Assembly: GCF_003206715.1 (NCBI RefSeq)
Contig: NZ_PZJU01000021.1
Coordinates: forward strand, 31,203-83,405
Direction of reading: 5' to 3'
DNA: 52,203 bases
From: Salinicola peritrichatus
GTDB taxonomy: Bacteria; Pseudomonadota; Gammaproteobacteria; Pseudomonadales; Halomonadaceae
Under the pieces are notes generated by a model. The model was given only the letters and a program-made list of their open reading frames with translations, had not been told where the DNA came from and made no database searches. A program made the translations under genes and the position numbers. This document shows positions 36,413-45,134 of the stretch, piece after piece. Every line of letters begins with the position of its first letter. Position 1 is the stretch's first letter.

Positions 36413-36446
36413 GTGGATTTCGCACCACTGCAACTTCATGGCCCAA

Positions 36447-36474
36447 TTGACTTCACCATGCCCGCACGTACAAT
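36447..36474 (+). promoter_or_regulatory. Promoter of tRNA-Leu
   Basis: TTGACT (36447-36452) and TACAAT (36469-36474) are 16 bases apart, a good sigma-70 promoter. The discriminator after the -10 (AGGCGCGCC) is GC-rich, as in stable-RNA promoters under stringent control. The mature tRNA begins 18 bases after the -10. Confidence 0.75.
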
Positions 36475-36492
36475 AGGCGCGCCTATCATCCC

Positions 36493-36577
36493 GCGGATGT
36501 GGTGGAATTGGTAGACACGCTAGATTTAGGTTCTAGTGCCGCAAGGCGTGGGAGTTCGAGTCTCCCCATCCGCACCA
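36493..36577 (+). tRNA. tRNA-Leu (anticodon UAG)
   Basis: An 85-base gene whose acceptor GCGGATG pairs with CATCCGC and is followed by discriminator A and an encoded CCA. The anticodon stem CTAGA/TCTAG encloses the loop TTTAGGT, giving anticodon TAG for CUN leucine codons. The D-loop GGTAGACAC, the long variable arm typical of tRNA-Leu and the T-arm GGGAGTTCGAGTCTCCC are all present. Confidence 0.97.
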
Positions 36578-36766
36578 TTATTCTATTCATTTTCAATTAC
36601 TTATAACTATTCGTGCCGCGTATTGGTCCGGTGCGGTCGGTTTTGGGCATGACGTGGCCAGCACACTGATCACTTTTTGCGCGAACATTTCGACCGCATT
36701 GATCCGGATCGGAAGGCGTTGGGTAGCCCCTGCGTATAGGTAGACACGGCGGATATCACGTGACGA

Positions 36767-37036
36767 ATGGCGAAGAGTATTTGCCGACACGACATGATAT
36801 GTTGGAGGAAGTTGCTGATAGGATTTCACGCAGTGATACTTTCCTACCCCATGATTCTCGCCCTAATCGCATTACCAGCCTTGGCGGTTGGCTTTATTAC
36901 CTATGTTGTCAGCAGCCAAGTCAATGGAGATGCGGATCTTGCCTTTCACGGCGGTGCGATCGCTTCGATAGTCATCATAGTGGCAATATCCATAACACTC
37001 ATCGTATCTCACTCATTTAATGTCGTAGCCTCATAA
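36767..37036 (+). CDS. Possible small two-helix membrane protein
   Basis: An 89-residue open frame whose C-terminal two-thirds hold two hydrophobic stretches (ILSYPMILALIALPALAVGFITYVV and AIASIVIIVAISITLIVSHSF). This pattern is rare by chance, which argues for a real or recently decayed membrane protein. Codon usage is less GC-rich than in neighbours, no good ribosome-binding site precedes the ATG, and no family is recognised. Translation might instead begin at the internal ATG 36851. Confidence 0.4.
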   Translation: MAKSICRHDMICWRKLLIGFHAVILSYPMILALIALPALAVGFITYVVSSQVNGDADLAFHGGAIASIVIIVAISITLIVSHSFNVVAS

Positions 37037-37359
37037 CGCCAGTTGATGATTGAACTACGATTTGGTCGTTAGAGGGCGCCAGACCGCTATTCCTCCTGCC
37101 GTTGAATGAGCCGCAGGCCTGAGCCCGATCCTCTTCGAAATAGCCAGCGTAGATGTCATTGTCATGACCGCGGTTAGGTTGCCGTTTACGTCCGGCGCCG
37201 GGCAGGTCTTTATGTTCAATGTTTTCCAAGTTGTTAATCTTGATCAAGTTAATCGTTTGAAAGCTTTCTATGTTGAGGAGATTATTCTTTTCTTGTTTGC
37301 ACAGCTGACAGGAAAATTTCCCATCCTCATGGGGCGACCCGGCATGCAAGGAGGCGGTT
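37037..37359. other. Low-GC intergenic stretch before the MscS gene
   Basis: About 320 bases with GC content lower than the chromosome. Short open frames on both strands lack hydrophobic pattern, ribosome-binding sites or recognisable motifs. It ends with AAGGAGGCGGTT, the ribosome-binding site of the channel gene. No RNA structure or repeat was seen. Confidence 0.5.
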
Positions 37360-38490
37360 ATGTTCGACTGGGGTTCGTGGCAGTCTTGGGAGGCCTGGAT
37401 CTCCCAGCCCATCGTCGTGAATTTTTTCTTGGTACTCGGAATCGCTATTGCCAGTTATCTCGTGCTCCGGCTGCTGATGAGTTCTGTCATTGCTCGTCTC
37501 GTCGGCTGGCTGTCTCGTTCCAGAGGCCGTTGGGGTAACTATAGCGCCGAGATATTCAAGCATACGAGCCGCCTGCTCATAGCGGCAATGGCCTTGCAGA
37601 TAGGCTTGGCAGTCGTCGACCTGGGCTCGGCCTGGGAGGCGCGGGTCAGTCACATATGGTTTCTGGTACTCGCCATGCAGTTCGGCTTATGGGCCGATAC
37701 CGCTATCGCCTTATGGAAAGAGGAAACCATTCGGGACAAGGCGGGACAGGACAACCAACTGACGGTAACCATGGTCACGCTCATTTTCCGGATTGCGCTA
37801 TGGGCCGTTATCTTGTTATCTGTCCTTGCCAACCTGGGCGTGAACATTACTGCCTTCGTCGCCAGCTTGGGAATCGGGGGCATCGCCATAGCACTGGCGG
37901 TGCAAACGCTCCTCGGAGATCTTTTCGCATCGGCATCGATTGGTATCGATAAACCATTCAAGACCGGACATTTCATCGTCTTCAACGACATTGCCGGCAC
38001 CATTGAATATATCGGCTTGAAGACCACGCGTATCCGTAGCCTTAGCGGTGAGCAGGTAATCTGCTCGAACACCAAGTTACTTGAGCAGACCATTCATAAC
38101 TATAACCGAATGACGACTCGTCGAGTGGTGTTCTCCTTCGCGCTTTCCTACCGCACACCTGTCAGTAAGATCCATGAAGTCCCGCCCTTGGTTGAACGGA
38201 TCATCAAGGCCATCGACAACACCCGGTTTGATCGGGCGCATTTGCAGTCCCTGGCGGACTATGCCTTACGCTTCGAAGTGGTCTACTACGTTCTGAGCTC
38301 GGATTACAATCTCTACATGGATATACAACAGGCGATCAACTTGGCATTGCTGGACGAAATGGATAAGCGGGACATCAAGTTCGCCATGCCGGTACGCTCA
38401 CTGGAGTTTCTGGATGAGATACCGTTACCTGCCACGGGAGACGGTACTCAAGAGGCGCACAGCTATCCCGACCAGCGGAAAGCTACGTAA
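37360..38490 (+). CDS. MscS-family mechanosensitive channel
   Basis: Inner-membrane tension-gated channel that releases solutes on osmotic downshock. The 376 residues comprise about four N-terminal helices, then the MscS pore segment (LGVNITAFVASLGIGGIAIALAVQTLLGDLFASASI) with its Gly/Ala-packed pore-lining helix, the beta domain (KPFKTGHFIVFNDIAGTIEYIGLKTTRIRSLSGEQVICSN) and a cytoplasmic alpha/beta domain. AAGGAGG precedes the ATG at good spacing. Codon usage is less GC-rich than the core genes. Position downstream of tRNA-Leu in a low-GC stretch suggests horizontal acquisition. Confidence 0.9.
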   Translation: MFDWGSWQSWEAWISQPIVVNFFLVLGIAIASYLVLRLLMSSVIARLVGWLSRSRGRWGNYSAEIFKHTSRLLIAAMALQIGLAVVDLGSAWEARVSHIWFLVLAMQFGLWADTAIALWKEETIRDKAGQDNQLTVTMVTLIFRIALWAVILLSVLANLGVNITAFVASLGIGGIAIALAVQTLLGDLFASASIGIDKPFKTGHFIVFNDIAGTIEYIGLKTTRIRSLSGEQVICSNTKLLEQTIHNYNRMTTRRVVFSFALSYRTPVSKIHEVPPLVERIIKAIDNTRFDRAHLQSLADYALRFEVVYYVLSSDYNLYMDIQQAINLALLDEMDKRDIKFAMPVRSLEFLDEIPLPATGDGTQEAHSYPDQRKAT

Positions 38491-38544
38491 GAATCTATGT
38501 AGGGAGTAGCATCGGTTCGCTCATTATAAAACGCTCCAACGAGT

Positions 38545-38940
38545 CTATTGCTCGGCCAGCGCTTTGAGCCTCGCCAGATCGCGCCGGACCCACTGCGCAT
38601 CCCGCTCGAACGCCGCCTCGTTCATATCCGGCTGACGAAACAACGTCAGCTGTACCTCCGCGCCTCCCTCATTGGCAATGACGCGCAGCGGGACATGGAT
38701 CTCGTTGCCGTTGTCCAATTCGACCCAATGGTCCATGACGCCGTAGGGATTATGCGCGGTGAAGCGAATGAAGACCTTGCTCTCGGGACCTTCCGCCAAC
38801 CAGCGCTCGTCTTTCTTCAGCAGCCTCGACCGACTCAGCCCGGATGCCCATTCGGGAAATGCCTCGGGATGCCAGAACGCTGCGTAAAGGGATTGCCAGG
38901 GGCGGTCGATGGCGACGCTGACCGTAACGGTATCGAGCAT
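38545..38940 (-). CDS. SRPBCC/START-like small protein
   Basis: A 131-residue protein with the polyketide cyclase/SRPBCC look: strand VTVSVAIDRPWQSLYAAFWHPEAFPEWASG, a central VFIRFTAHNPYGVMDHWVEL, and a long C-terminal helix ending RRDLARLKALAEQ. These proteins bind lipids or hydrophobic ligands in a helix-grip cavity; the ligand is unknown. The ATG at 38940 is preceded by AAGGGGG. An upstream frame extension is not supported by any such site. Confidence 0.78.
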   Translation of the reverse strand: MLDTVTVSVAIDRPWQSLYAAFWHPEAFPEWASGLSRSRLLKKDERWLAEGPESKVFIRFTAHNPYGVMDHWVELDNGNEIHVPLRVIANEGGAEVQLTLFRQPDMNEAAFERDAQWVRRDLARLKALAEQ

Positions 38941-39080
38941 ATATCCCCCTTGATGATGCATGCCGGAATCCACTATAGCGCTGTTGGCGATCCATCGGAA
39001 AACTGCCAATGAGCCGGTTCTAGCTTCAGACAGGCTTCCGAGTTGCCGACAGATATTCATAGGCAACAAGGGGCTCGTGC

Positions 39081-39836
39081 ATGATCGACGGACGAATGGC
39101 GGGGATGAACCAGACGTGGCGCTATGCCTTAGCCTGGCTCAACGACCGGCTGAAACGGGCGCTGCCGGGATACTGCGCCTTCTGCCACGCCGCTGTCCGT
39201 GGAGGCGTGCCGTGGTGTCCCGACTGCTATGCCGACATGCCGTGGAATCGTCACGCCTGTATGCGTTGTGCCGAACCCTTGCCCAGACTCGACGTTGGCG
39301 ACACGCCGAATCTTTGTGGCCGCTGCCTGCGTCGAGAATCGGTATTGAGCGAGACCTGGGCGCCTCTGCGCTATGAAGAACGCCTGGTCCGGCTGATACA
39401 GCGCTTCAAGTTCTCCGCCGACCCCCGCGCGGGGGAGATACTGCTGCAACTGATGACGGCATCGCTGAGTGAGGCGCCGACCCTGGGCGAAGCGATCGTC
39501 GGTGTTCCCGGTCAGCGCGAAAGAACCCGCGAGCGTGGCTTCGACCACACGGCATGGCTGGCCACACGGCTGGCGGATCGCCTGCGCTTGAGCTTGGTGC
39601 CAGCGGTACGCCTGCGCGAGACGCCGTCCCAGCGGGGGCTGGATCGGCTCGGCCGCCGGCGCAACGTCAAACATGCCTTTGCGGTCACCCGGCCCTTGCC
39701 TGCGGCGGTGGTGGTGGTCGATGACGTCATGACCACCGGCGCCACGCTCGAATCGCTGGCGACGGCGTGTCGCGCCGCGGGGGCAGAGCGCGTCACGGCG
39801 CTGGCGTTCGCGCGCACGCCCTCGAATCGAATCTGA
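39081..39836 (+). CDS. comF: ComF-family phosphoribosyltransferase-like protein
   Basis: A 251-residue protein with an N-terminal zinc-ribbon-like region (CAFC, CPDC, CMRC, CGRC pairs between about residues 30 and 80) and a C-terminal PRTase fold with the PRPP-binding loop VVVVDDVMTTGATLESLA. VPGQRERTRERGFDHTAWLA is the conserved middle segment. Related ComF/GntX proteins are needed for DNA uptake or use of DNA as a nutrient. In many gammaproteobacteria comF lies near biotin genes; that neighbourhood is absent here. Confidence 0.9.
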   Translation: MIDGRMAGMNQTWRYALAWLNDRLKRALPGYCAFCHAAVRGGVPWCPDCYADMPWNRHACMRCAEPLPRLDVGDTPNLCGRCLRRESVLSETWAPLRYEERLVRLIQRFKFSADPRAGEILLQLMTASLSEAPTLGEAIVGVPGQRERTRERGFDHTAWLATRLADRLRLSLVPAVRLRETPSQRGLDRLGRRRNVKHAFAVTRPLPAAVVVVDDVMTTGATLESLATACRAAGAERVTALAFARTPSNRI

Positions 39837-39877
39837 TAGCATGCGCCCATGCATCCATATCGCCAGCCGAGGTTCGC

Positions 39878-40864
39878 ATGAGCGCCGTTTCTCCACATCC
39901 GTTCGAGACGTTGACGCCGCAACGGGTGGTCGAGGCCGTGGAGTCCCTGGGCTTCTGGCTGCCGGGCGAGCCGTTTGCGCTCAATAGCTACGAAAACCGG
40001 GTCTATTCCCTGACCGACGACGACCGTCGCCGCTGGGTGGTGAAATTCTATCGCCCCGAGCGTTGGAACGATGAGCAGATACTGGAAGAGCATGCCTTTC
40101 TGGGGGAGCTGGCAAGCGAGTCGATCGCTGTCGGCGCGCCATGGGAAAATGGGCGGGGAGAGACGCTGCATCGCGCCGACGGTTTCCGATTCGCGCTGTT
40201 CGCCCATGTACCGGGGCAGGCGCCGGAGTTGGAAAACCCGGCACATCTGTTTGCCCTCGGCGAACTGATCGGGCGCATCCACGAGGTCGCCAGCCGGCGG
40301 CCGTTTCTCCACCGCCCGCGTTTCGACGTTGCCACCATCGTCGAGGAGAGCCGCGGTCGGGTCCTCGCGGCGCGTTGGCTCGACAGCCGTCAGCGCCGGG
40401 CCTACGTACGGGTGACCGATGCGCTGCTGCCGTTGCTGCTTGACCACGCCTGGCCGGAAAGCGCGCTGCAGCGTGTTCACGGCGATTGCCACCTTGGCAA
40501 CATGCTGGGGCGGGACGAGCATTTCGCGCTGGTGGACTTCGACGATTGCGCCATGGCGCCGGCGATACAGGATCTCTGGATGCTGTTGACGGCGCAATCG
40601 CCCGAAGAGTGGCAGATGCAGCTCTCCGAAGTGATCGAGGGCTACGAGGAAACGCTCGAATTCGACCGCCGCCAACTCGACTGGATCGAGGCGCTGCGCA
40701 CCTTGCGGGTCATTCGTCACAGTGCCTGGGTGACGGCGCGCTGGGAGGATCCCGCCTTTCCGCGCGCCTTCCCCTATGTCGCCGAGTCGGGCTACTGGGA
40801 CCAGCATATCCGCACGCTGGAGCAGCAACGCATCGCGCTGGACTCGCCGCGCTGGCTGGCATAG
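39878..40864 (+). CDS. srkA: Stress-response Ser/Thr kinase SrkA (YihE)
   Basis: A 328-residue APH-fold protein kinase. The nucleotide loop region has NSYENRVYSLTDDDRRRWVVKFYRPERW with the ATP-binding Lys, the catalytic loop is RVHGDCHLGNML with the catalytic Asp, and the metal-binding VDFDDCAMAPAIQDLWML follows. These are the defining motifs of SrkA/YihE, reported to protect cells against stress and to act on MazEF-linked death. The start at MSAVSPHPF fits the family. It begins 41 bases after comF. Confidence 0.92.
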   Translation: MSAVSPHPFETLTPQRVVEAVESLGFWLPGEPFALNSYENRVYSLTDDDRRRWVVKFYRPERWNDEQILEEHAFLGELASESIAVGAPWENGRGETLHRADGFRFALFAHVPGQAPELENPAHLFALGELIGRIHEVASRRPFLHRPRFDVATIVEESRGRVLAARWLDSRQRRAYVRVTDALLPLLLDHAWPESALQRVHGDCHLGNMLGRDEHFALVDFDDCAMAPAIQDLWMLLTAQSPEEWQMQLSEVIEGYEETLEFDRRQLDWIEALRTLRVIRHSAWVTARWEDPAFPRAFPYVAESGYWDQHIRTLEQQRIALDSPRWLA

Positions 40865-40893
40865 AACCTGTCTGCGATCTGCTGCGCGCCGGC
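40862..40893. repeat. Partial copy of repeat family A
   Basis: TAGAACCTGTCTGCG...CTGCTGCGCGCCGGCC matches the left end of copy 3 (GAACCTGTTCAAAGCCTGCTGCGCGTCGGCC) with a few changes, but the core and right arm are missing. It looks like a truncated element directly after the srkA stop, which lies within it. Confidence 0.55.
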
Positions 40894-41023
40894 CAAACGG
40901 TGGGCTTTGAGATAGTGGCATCGAGCGAGTTTCGCTAGAATCTCCGGATTCCCGACAGACTGACCGGAACGACATGTCGACTCCCGTTTCCGATCGGCCA
41001 CAGCGACAGGACAAGGCAGCAAC

Positions 41024-41581
41024 ATGACAGAGCAATTGGCAGGCCATTATCGCGGTATTCTCGAAAAGTTGGGGGAAGATCCCGAACGCGAAGGCTTGCG
41101 CAATACCCCGCTGCGCGCCGCCAAGGCGATGCAGTTTTTGACCCAGGGCTACCATCAGTCGCTGGAAGTGCTGGTCAACGGCGCCGTTTTCGCCTCCGAC
41201 ACCGATGAGATGGTGCTGATCAAGGATATCGAAATGTATTCGATGTGCGAGCACCACATGCTGCCTTTCATCGGCAAGTGCCACATCGCCTACTTGCCGC
41301 AGGGCAAGGTACTGGGGCTGTCCAAGTTCGCGCGCATCGTCGATATGTACGCGCGACGGCTGCAGATCCAGGAAAACCTCACCCGGGAAATCGCCGAAGC
41401 CGTGATGCAGGTCACCGAGGCGCGTGGCGTCGGGGTCGTCATCGAGGCGCAGCACATGTGCATGATGATGCGCGGTGTCGAAAAGCAGAACTCGTGCATG
41501 AAGACCTCGGTGATGCTGGGCAGCTTCCGCAAGAACCAGCCCACGCGTCAGGAGTTCCTGATGCTGGTCAACGGCCGCTAA
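41024..41581 (+). CDS. folE: GTP cyclohydrolase I
   Basis: Converts GTP to 7,8-dihydroneopterin triphosphate, the first step of folate (and tetrahydropterin, queuosine) synthesis. The 185 residues include zinc ligands C75 and H78 ([12 protein letters not shown]) and C146 ([11 protein letters not shown]), and the GTP-site motifs [20 protein letters not shown] and [18 protein letters not shown]. The length is normal for the short bacterial form. It is a stand-alone gene, and no MTF-1 or zinc-box signal was noticed upstream. Confidence 0.96.
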   Translation: MTEQLAGHYRGILEKLGEDPEREGLRNTPLRAAKAMQFLTQGYHQSLEVLVNGAVFASDTDEMVLIKDIEMYSMCEHHMLPFIGKCHIAYLPQGKVLGLSKFARIVDMYARRLQIQENLTREIAEAVMQVTEARGVGVVIEAQHMCMMMRGVEKQNSCMKTSVMLGSFRKNQPTRQEFLMLVNGR

Positions 41582-41670
41582 CGGGGCTCGAGCCGACCGT
41601 GCCCGCCAATATTCGTCTATCGACTCGCCCCGACAATCTTCACTCCTGAGAGTTGTATAAGGAAGGTGCC

Positions 41671-42120
41671 ATGGATGGCTGGCTACGCCACTTCGACGAC
41701 GACAGCCAGAGCGGCGAGATAGAAGGCGAGGACGGCAAGCGCTACGCCTTCGATTTCGCCCAGTGGCGGGGGCGTGGCTTGCCGGGCCCCGACCTGCCAG
41801 TGCGCTTCGAGGTCCGCGACGACCGTGCGATTCAGGTATTCAACCGCCCGGAAGCCCAGCGTCGCGCCACCAGTCTCCGGAATGCCGACGGCCAGACGCT
41901 GCGCAAGCAGCTCTCGCACTGGGCGCTGGCGGCTTTCGTGGTCGCCGTGGCGGGCATCAGCGCCGGCCGCTACGCACCGGTGGTGGAGGTGGCGGCGCTG
42001 ATGCTGGCCTGGATCGGCCTGCGGCATGTACACCGCGCTCCACAGCGGCTGCGGGGTTATTGGCTCTCCGGCCTGGCGATCGTCGTCGCCGTCGGGGTGA
42101 CGCTCTGGACTCAATGGTAA
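41671..42120 (+). CDS. Small protein with cold-shock-like N-terminus and membrane C-terminus
   Basis: A 149-residue protein. The first ~55 residues (GWLRHFDDDSQSGEIEGEDGKRYAFDFAQWRG) follow the pattern of a cold-shock-like OB fold, lacking the usual GFGFI aromatic nucleic-acid patch. The rest has two hydrophobic segments (about 90-120 and 130-148). The combination resembles DUF1294-type or related CSD-membrane proteins, but the C-terminal sequence does not let me assign it firmly. AAGGAAGG precedes the ATG. Function unknown. Confidence 0.7.
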   Translation: MDGWLRHFDDDSQSGEIEGEDGKRYAFDFAQWRGRGLPGPDLPVRFEVRDDRAIQVFNRPEAQRRATSLRNADGQTLRKQLSHWALAAFVVAVAGISAGRYAPVVEVAALMLAWIGLRHVHRAPQRLRGYWLSGLAIVVAVGVTLWTQW

Positions 42121-42346
42121 GGCGGTACCCTCCCGTTTCGAACCCGCCGAGATGCCGGCTGGCCATCGAGCGGTGCGCGTTTTACGACGGATTGTGACTG
42201 GCGTCGGCGGCGCTGACGCGCCATCCTGTGAGAGACACGTTGCCGTTCTCATCCGTCGCCGATAGCCGCGACGACATCCCAGGCAACGGCCGGCGGCGTG
42301 CCGCAATGCGGCGGCGTCGGTACGCACATCAAGGAAGGAGTGAGTC

Positions 42347-43810
42347 ATGCAATCCGTCAAAGAGAGCGAGCTGTTTCGACCCTACGCCTACATCGACGGC
42401 AACTGGGTCGCCGCCGACAGCGGCGAGCAGATCGATGTCGACAACCCCGCCAACGGCGAGATCCTCGGGCGCATGCCACGCCTGGGGCGCGCCGAGACCG
42501 AACGTGCCATCGAGGCTGCCGAAGCCGCACTGCCGGGGTGGCGCAATCATACCGCGCAGGAGCGCGCGGACATCCTGATGAAGTGGTACGAGCTGATGCT
42601 CGAGCACAAGGATGAGCTGGCCGCGATCATGACCGCCGAACAGGGCAAACCGGTCAAGGAGGCCGCCGGCGAAATCGTCTACGCCGCCAGCTTCATGCGC
42701 TGGTTCGCGGAAGAGGCGCGGCGCATCTACGGCGATACCATCCCGGCGGCCAACCATCAGCAGCGCATCGTGGTCATGAAGCAGCCGGTCGGCGTGGTCG
42801 GCGCCATCACGCCGTGGAATTTCCCCTCGTCGATGATCACCCGCAAGGTAGGCGCGGCGCTGGCGGCGGGTTGCACCATCGTCATCAAGCCGGCCAGCCA
42901 GACGCCGTTTTCGGCCACCGCCTTGGCGGCGCTGGCCGAGCAGGCCGGCGTGCCCCGCGGCGTGTTCAACGTGGTGCCCGGCAAGGCGAGCGAAATCGCC
43001 AAGGCAATGACGGACTCACCGATCGTGCGCAAGGTGACCTTCACCGGTTCCACCGAAGTCGGCAGCTCGCTGATGGCGAACGCGGCACAGCACATCCAGA
43101 AGATTTCACTGGAGCTGGGCGGCAATGCACCGTTCCTGGTGTTCGAGGACGCTGACCTGGATGCCGCCGTCGAGGGCGCGATCGCCTCCAAGTTCCGCAA
43201 CGCCGGTCAGACCTGCGTTTGCACCAACCGCTTCCTGGTGCAGTCGAGCGTGGTCAACGCGTTCAGCGAAAAGCTCGCCGCAGCAATGAACAGCGAGCTC
43301 AAGGTGGGTGACGGTTTCGAGGATGGCGTCAACATCGGTCCGTTGATCGACGACGACGCCGTCGCCAAGGTGAGCGACCACGTCAAGGATGCCACCGACA
43401 AGGGCGCCCAGTTGCTGCTTGGCGGCCACGAGCACCCGCTGGGCGGTCGCTTCTTCTCGCCGACATTGGTCAGCCACGTCACCGAAGATATGAAGGTAGC
43501 GACCGAGGAGACCTTCGGCCCGCTGGCGGCGGTGTTCCCGTTCGAGACCGAGGAAGAAGGCGTGCGCATGGCTAATGACACCAAGTTCGGGCTCGCCTCC
43601 TACTTCTACTCGAAGGACCTCGGCCGTGTCTGGCGGGTTGCCGAAGCGCTCGAGTACGGCATGGTCGGCATCAACACCGGCTTGATCTCCAATGCCAGCG
43701 CGCCGTTCGGCGGCGTCAAGGCCTCCGGCCTCGGCCGCGAGGGCTCCAAGTACGGCCTCGACGAATACCTCGAGATCAAATACCTCTGTATCGACCTGGG
43801 GCAGTCATAA
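42347..43810 (+). CDS. gabD: NAD(P)-dependent succinate-semialdehyde dehydrogenase
   Basis: Oxidises succinate semialdehyde to succinate, the last step of the GABA shunt. The 487 residues have the aldehyde dehydrogenase oxyanion Asn (GAITPWNFPSSMITRKVG), catalytic Glu (SLELGGNAPFLVF) and nucleophilic Cys (NAGQTCVCTNR). QTCVCTNRFLVQ and GKASEIAKAMTDSPIVRKVTFTGSTEVG match GabD. The following GMVGINTGLISNASAPFGGVKASGLGREGSKYGLDEYLEIKYLC is also typical. A related semialdehyde substrate such as glutarate semialdehyde cannot be excluded. No gabT is adjacent; a 7-bp repeat array follows the stop at once. Confidence 0.9.
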   Translation: MQSVKESELFRPYAYIDGNWVAADSGEQIDVDNPANGEILGRMPRLGRAETERAIEAAEAALPGWRNHTAQERADILMKWYELMLEHKDELAAIMTAEQGKPVKEAAGEIVYAASFMRWFAEEARRIYGDTIPAANHQQRIVVMKQPVGVVGAITPWNFPSSMITRKVGAALAAGCTIVIKPASQTPFSATALAALAEQAGVPRGVFNVVPGKASEIAKAMTDSPIVRKVTFTGSTEVGSSLMANAAQHIQKISLELGGNAPFLVFEDADLDAAVEGAIASKFRNAGQTCVCTNRFLVQSSVVNAFSEKLAAAMNSELKVGDGFEDGVNIGPLIDDDAVAKVSDHVKDATDKGAQLLLGGHEHPLGGRFFSPTLVSHVTEDMKVATEETFGPLAAVFPFETEEEGVRMANDTKFGLASYFYSKDLGRVWRVAEALEYGMVGINTGLISNASAPFGGVKASGLGREGSKYGLDEYLEIKYLCIDLGQS

Positions 43811-43868
43811 GCTACGGGTTTCGAGCTTCGAGCTTCGAGCTTCGAGCTTCGAGCTTCGAGCTTCGAGC
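43811..43868. repeat. Heptanucleotide array GCTTCGA, left part interrupted by the IS
   Basis: Starting at the base after the gabD stop, units run GCTACGG, GTTTCGA, then six copies of GCTTCGA, ending GC at 43868. The phase continues exactly in the right part after removal of the IS and one copy of the duplicated AGC. Confidence 0.88.
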
Positions 43869-43898
43869 TGTAGTGGTCAAGTAAAAACGGACACGTTG

Positions 43899-44765
43899 TT
43901 AAGCCGCTTGTAGCGCCGCCGCTTCATAGTCGTTCGGGCTTCGGTTACCCAGATAACTATGGAGACGGTGGCTGTTATAGAACATCGCAATGTAATCCAG
44001 AACATCCGCTCTGGCAGCACTCCGCGCTCGGTAGCGCTGGTGACCGACACGCTCCACCTTGAGACTACGGAAGAACCGTTCCACAACGGCATTATCCCAA
44101 CAGTTGCCCTTCCGGCTCATGCTGCAGACCATCCCCCATGCTGCCAACTGCGCTTGATAGCGCTGGCTCGCATACTGGACACCCCTGTCCGAGTGGTGCA
44201 GTAAACCGACTCCAGGACGGCGATGCCGGTAGGCCATCATCAACGCCCGCAGTGCCAACTCCGTTCCCATGTAATGATCCATGGCCCAACCCACTACCTT
44301 GCGCGAATAAAGATCGATCACCACGGCCAGATACAGCCAGCCCTCGTCGGTACGCAGACAGGTAATGTCTGCTCCCCAGACCTGGTTGGGTGCCTTCACC
44401 TGGAAATCCCGGTTCAGGAGGTTCGCGGCCACCGGCAACTTGTGCCGGCTGTGGGTCGTTGCCTTGAATCGTGACTTTTGCACCACCTTCAGCCCCAATC
44501 GCCGCATCAGGCTACGCACGGCGTAGCGACCCATTTGATGCCCTTTGGCCCGTAGGGCTTCACACAGCCGACGTGAGCCGTAGGAATGCCTCGAGCGCTC
44601 AAATATCTCCCGGATGGTGTCCGCCAGGATCGCAGACTCGTGACAAGCCGGGGCGCCCTGGCGTTTCAGGAAGGCATGGAAGCCGCTTCGACTCACCTGC
44701 ATCACCTTGCAAAGCACGCTGATGGGGTAGGCCTTCTTCTGCTGGAAGATGAACGCATATTTCAA
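43899..44765 (-). CDS. IS3-family transposase OrfB (DDE integrase)
   Basis: A 288-residue catalytic part of the transposase. The integrase core has QVWGADITCLRTDEGWLYLAVVIDLYSRKVVGWAM with the first Asp, LLHHSDRGVQYAS with the second Asp, and KGNCWDNAVVERFFRSLKVE with the Glu; an HTH-like HTH_21 domain precedes it. The frame is -1 relative to OrfA and opens with no good ATG, so it is expected to be made as an OrfAB fusion by frameshifting at the A6G run (44795-44801). No internal stops are present, so it looks functional. Confidence 0.94.
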   Translation of the reverse strand: MKYAFIFQQKKAYPISVLCKVMQVSRSGFHAFLKRQGAPACHESAILADTIREIFERSRHSYGSRRLCEALRAKGHQMGRYAVRSLMRRLGLKVVQKSRFKATTHSRHKLPVAANLLNRDFQVKAPNQVWGADITCLRTDEGWLYLAVVIDLYSRKVVGWAMDHYMGTELALRALMMAYRHRRPGVGLLHHSDRGVQYASQRYQAQLAAWGMVCSMSRKGNCWDNAVVERFFRSLKVERVGHQRYRARSAARADVLDYIAMFYNSHRLHSYLGNRSPNDYEAAALQAA

Positions 44766-45061
44766 GGCGACTCTCTGGCAAAGAAGGCCGTGGCCTTTTT
44801 TAGGATGTCGCGCTCCATCTCAAGCCGCTTGACTTCCCGGCGTAGCCGACTCAGTTCCTCTCGCTCACTTTCATTAACGGCGCCCTCTGGCAAGCTTGCC
44901 GAGGCAGCGCTGGATGCCTGTGCCTTCCTGATCCACCGCCGCAGGATGCTGGCATCCATGCCGAGACTATCGGCTGCTTCCTTGGGGGTATATCCCTGCT
45001 CAAGAACCAATTGAATGGCATCCGCCTTGAATTCACGGGAGTATCTACGTCGTGTTTGCAT
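44762..45061 (-). CDS. IS3-family transposase OrfA
   Basis: A 99-residue DNA-binding protein with an N-terminal helix-turn-helix (YSREFKADAIQLVLEQGYTPKEAADSLGMDASILRRWIRK) followed by a leucine-zipper-like coiled coil (ELSRLRREVKRLEMERDILKKA). The codons CTA AAA AAG near the end contain the slippery A AAA AAG used by IS3 elements for -1 frameshifting into orfB. It ends FFARESP, four bases into orfB. Confidence 0.93.
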   Translation of the reverse strand: MQTRRRYSREFKADAIQLVLEQGYTPKEAADSLGMDASILRRWIRKAQASSAASASLPEGAVNESEREELSRLRREVKRLEMERDILKKATAFFARESP

Positions 45062-45134
45062 GGGTATCGTTTCACCTCACTGGAGTCACCAGTATGAGGC
45101 TTAACGCTGTGTCCGTTATCATTGGACCACTACA

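Larger units (their letters stand above)
43869..45134 (-). mobile_element. IS3-family insertion sequence, intact
   Basis: A 1,266-bp element with imperfect terminal inverted repeats (TGTAGTGGTCAAG... at the left, TGTAGTGGTCCAA... as the complement of the right end, continuing with ACGGACAC in both). It is flanked by a 3-bp direct repeat AGC (43866-43868 and 45135-45137). It carries orfA and orfB in the IS3 arrangement. Target is the GCTTCGA repeat array between gabD and purH. Confidence 0.92.

Noticed and set aside
36738-36760. A second tRNA or tRNA fragment, because GGTAGACACG of tRNA-Leu recurs (as AGGTAGACACGGC)
   Set aside because: Only about ten bases match and no cloverleaf can be formed. 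It is too short to claim an attachment-site copy.
39512-41455. A 647-codon open frame on the minus strand across comF, srkA and folE
   Set aside because: It spans three unrelated genes and their gaps, lacks a ribosome-binding site and shows no domain.
43899-45061. A frameshifted, dead transposase
   Set aside because: The apparent break between orfA and orfB coincides with a standard A6G slippery site and a -1 frame change, the normal expression mode of IS3 elements.
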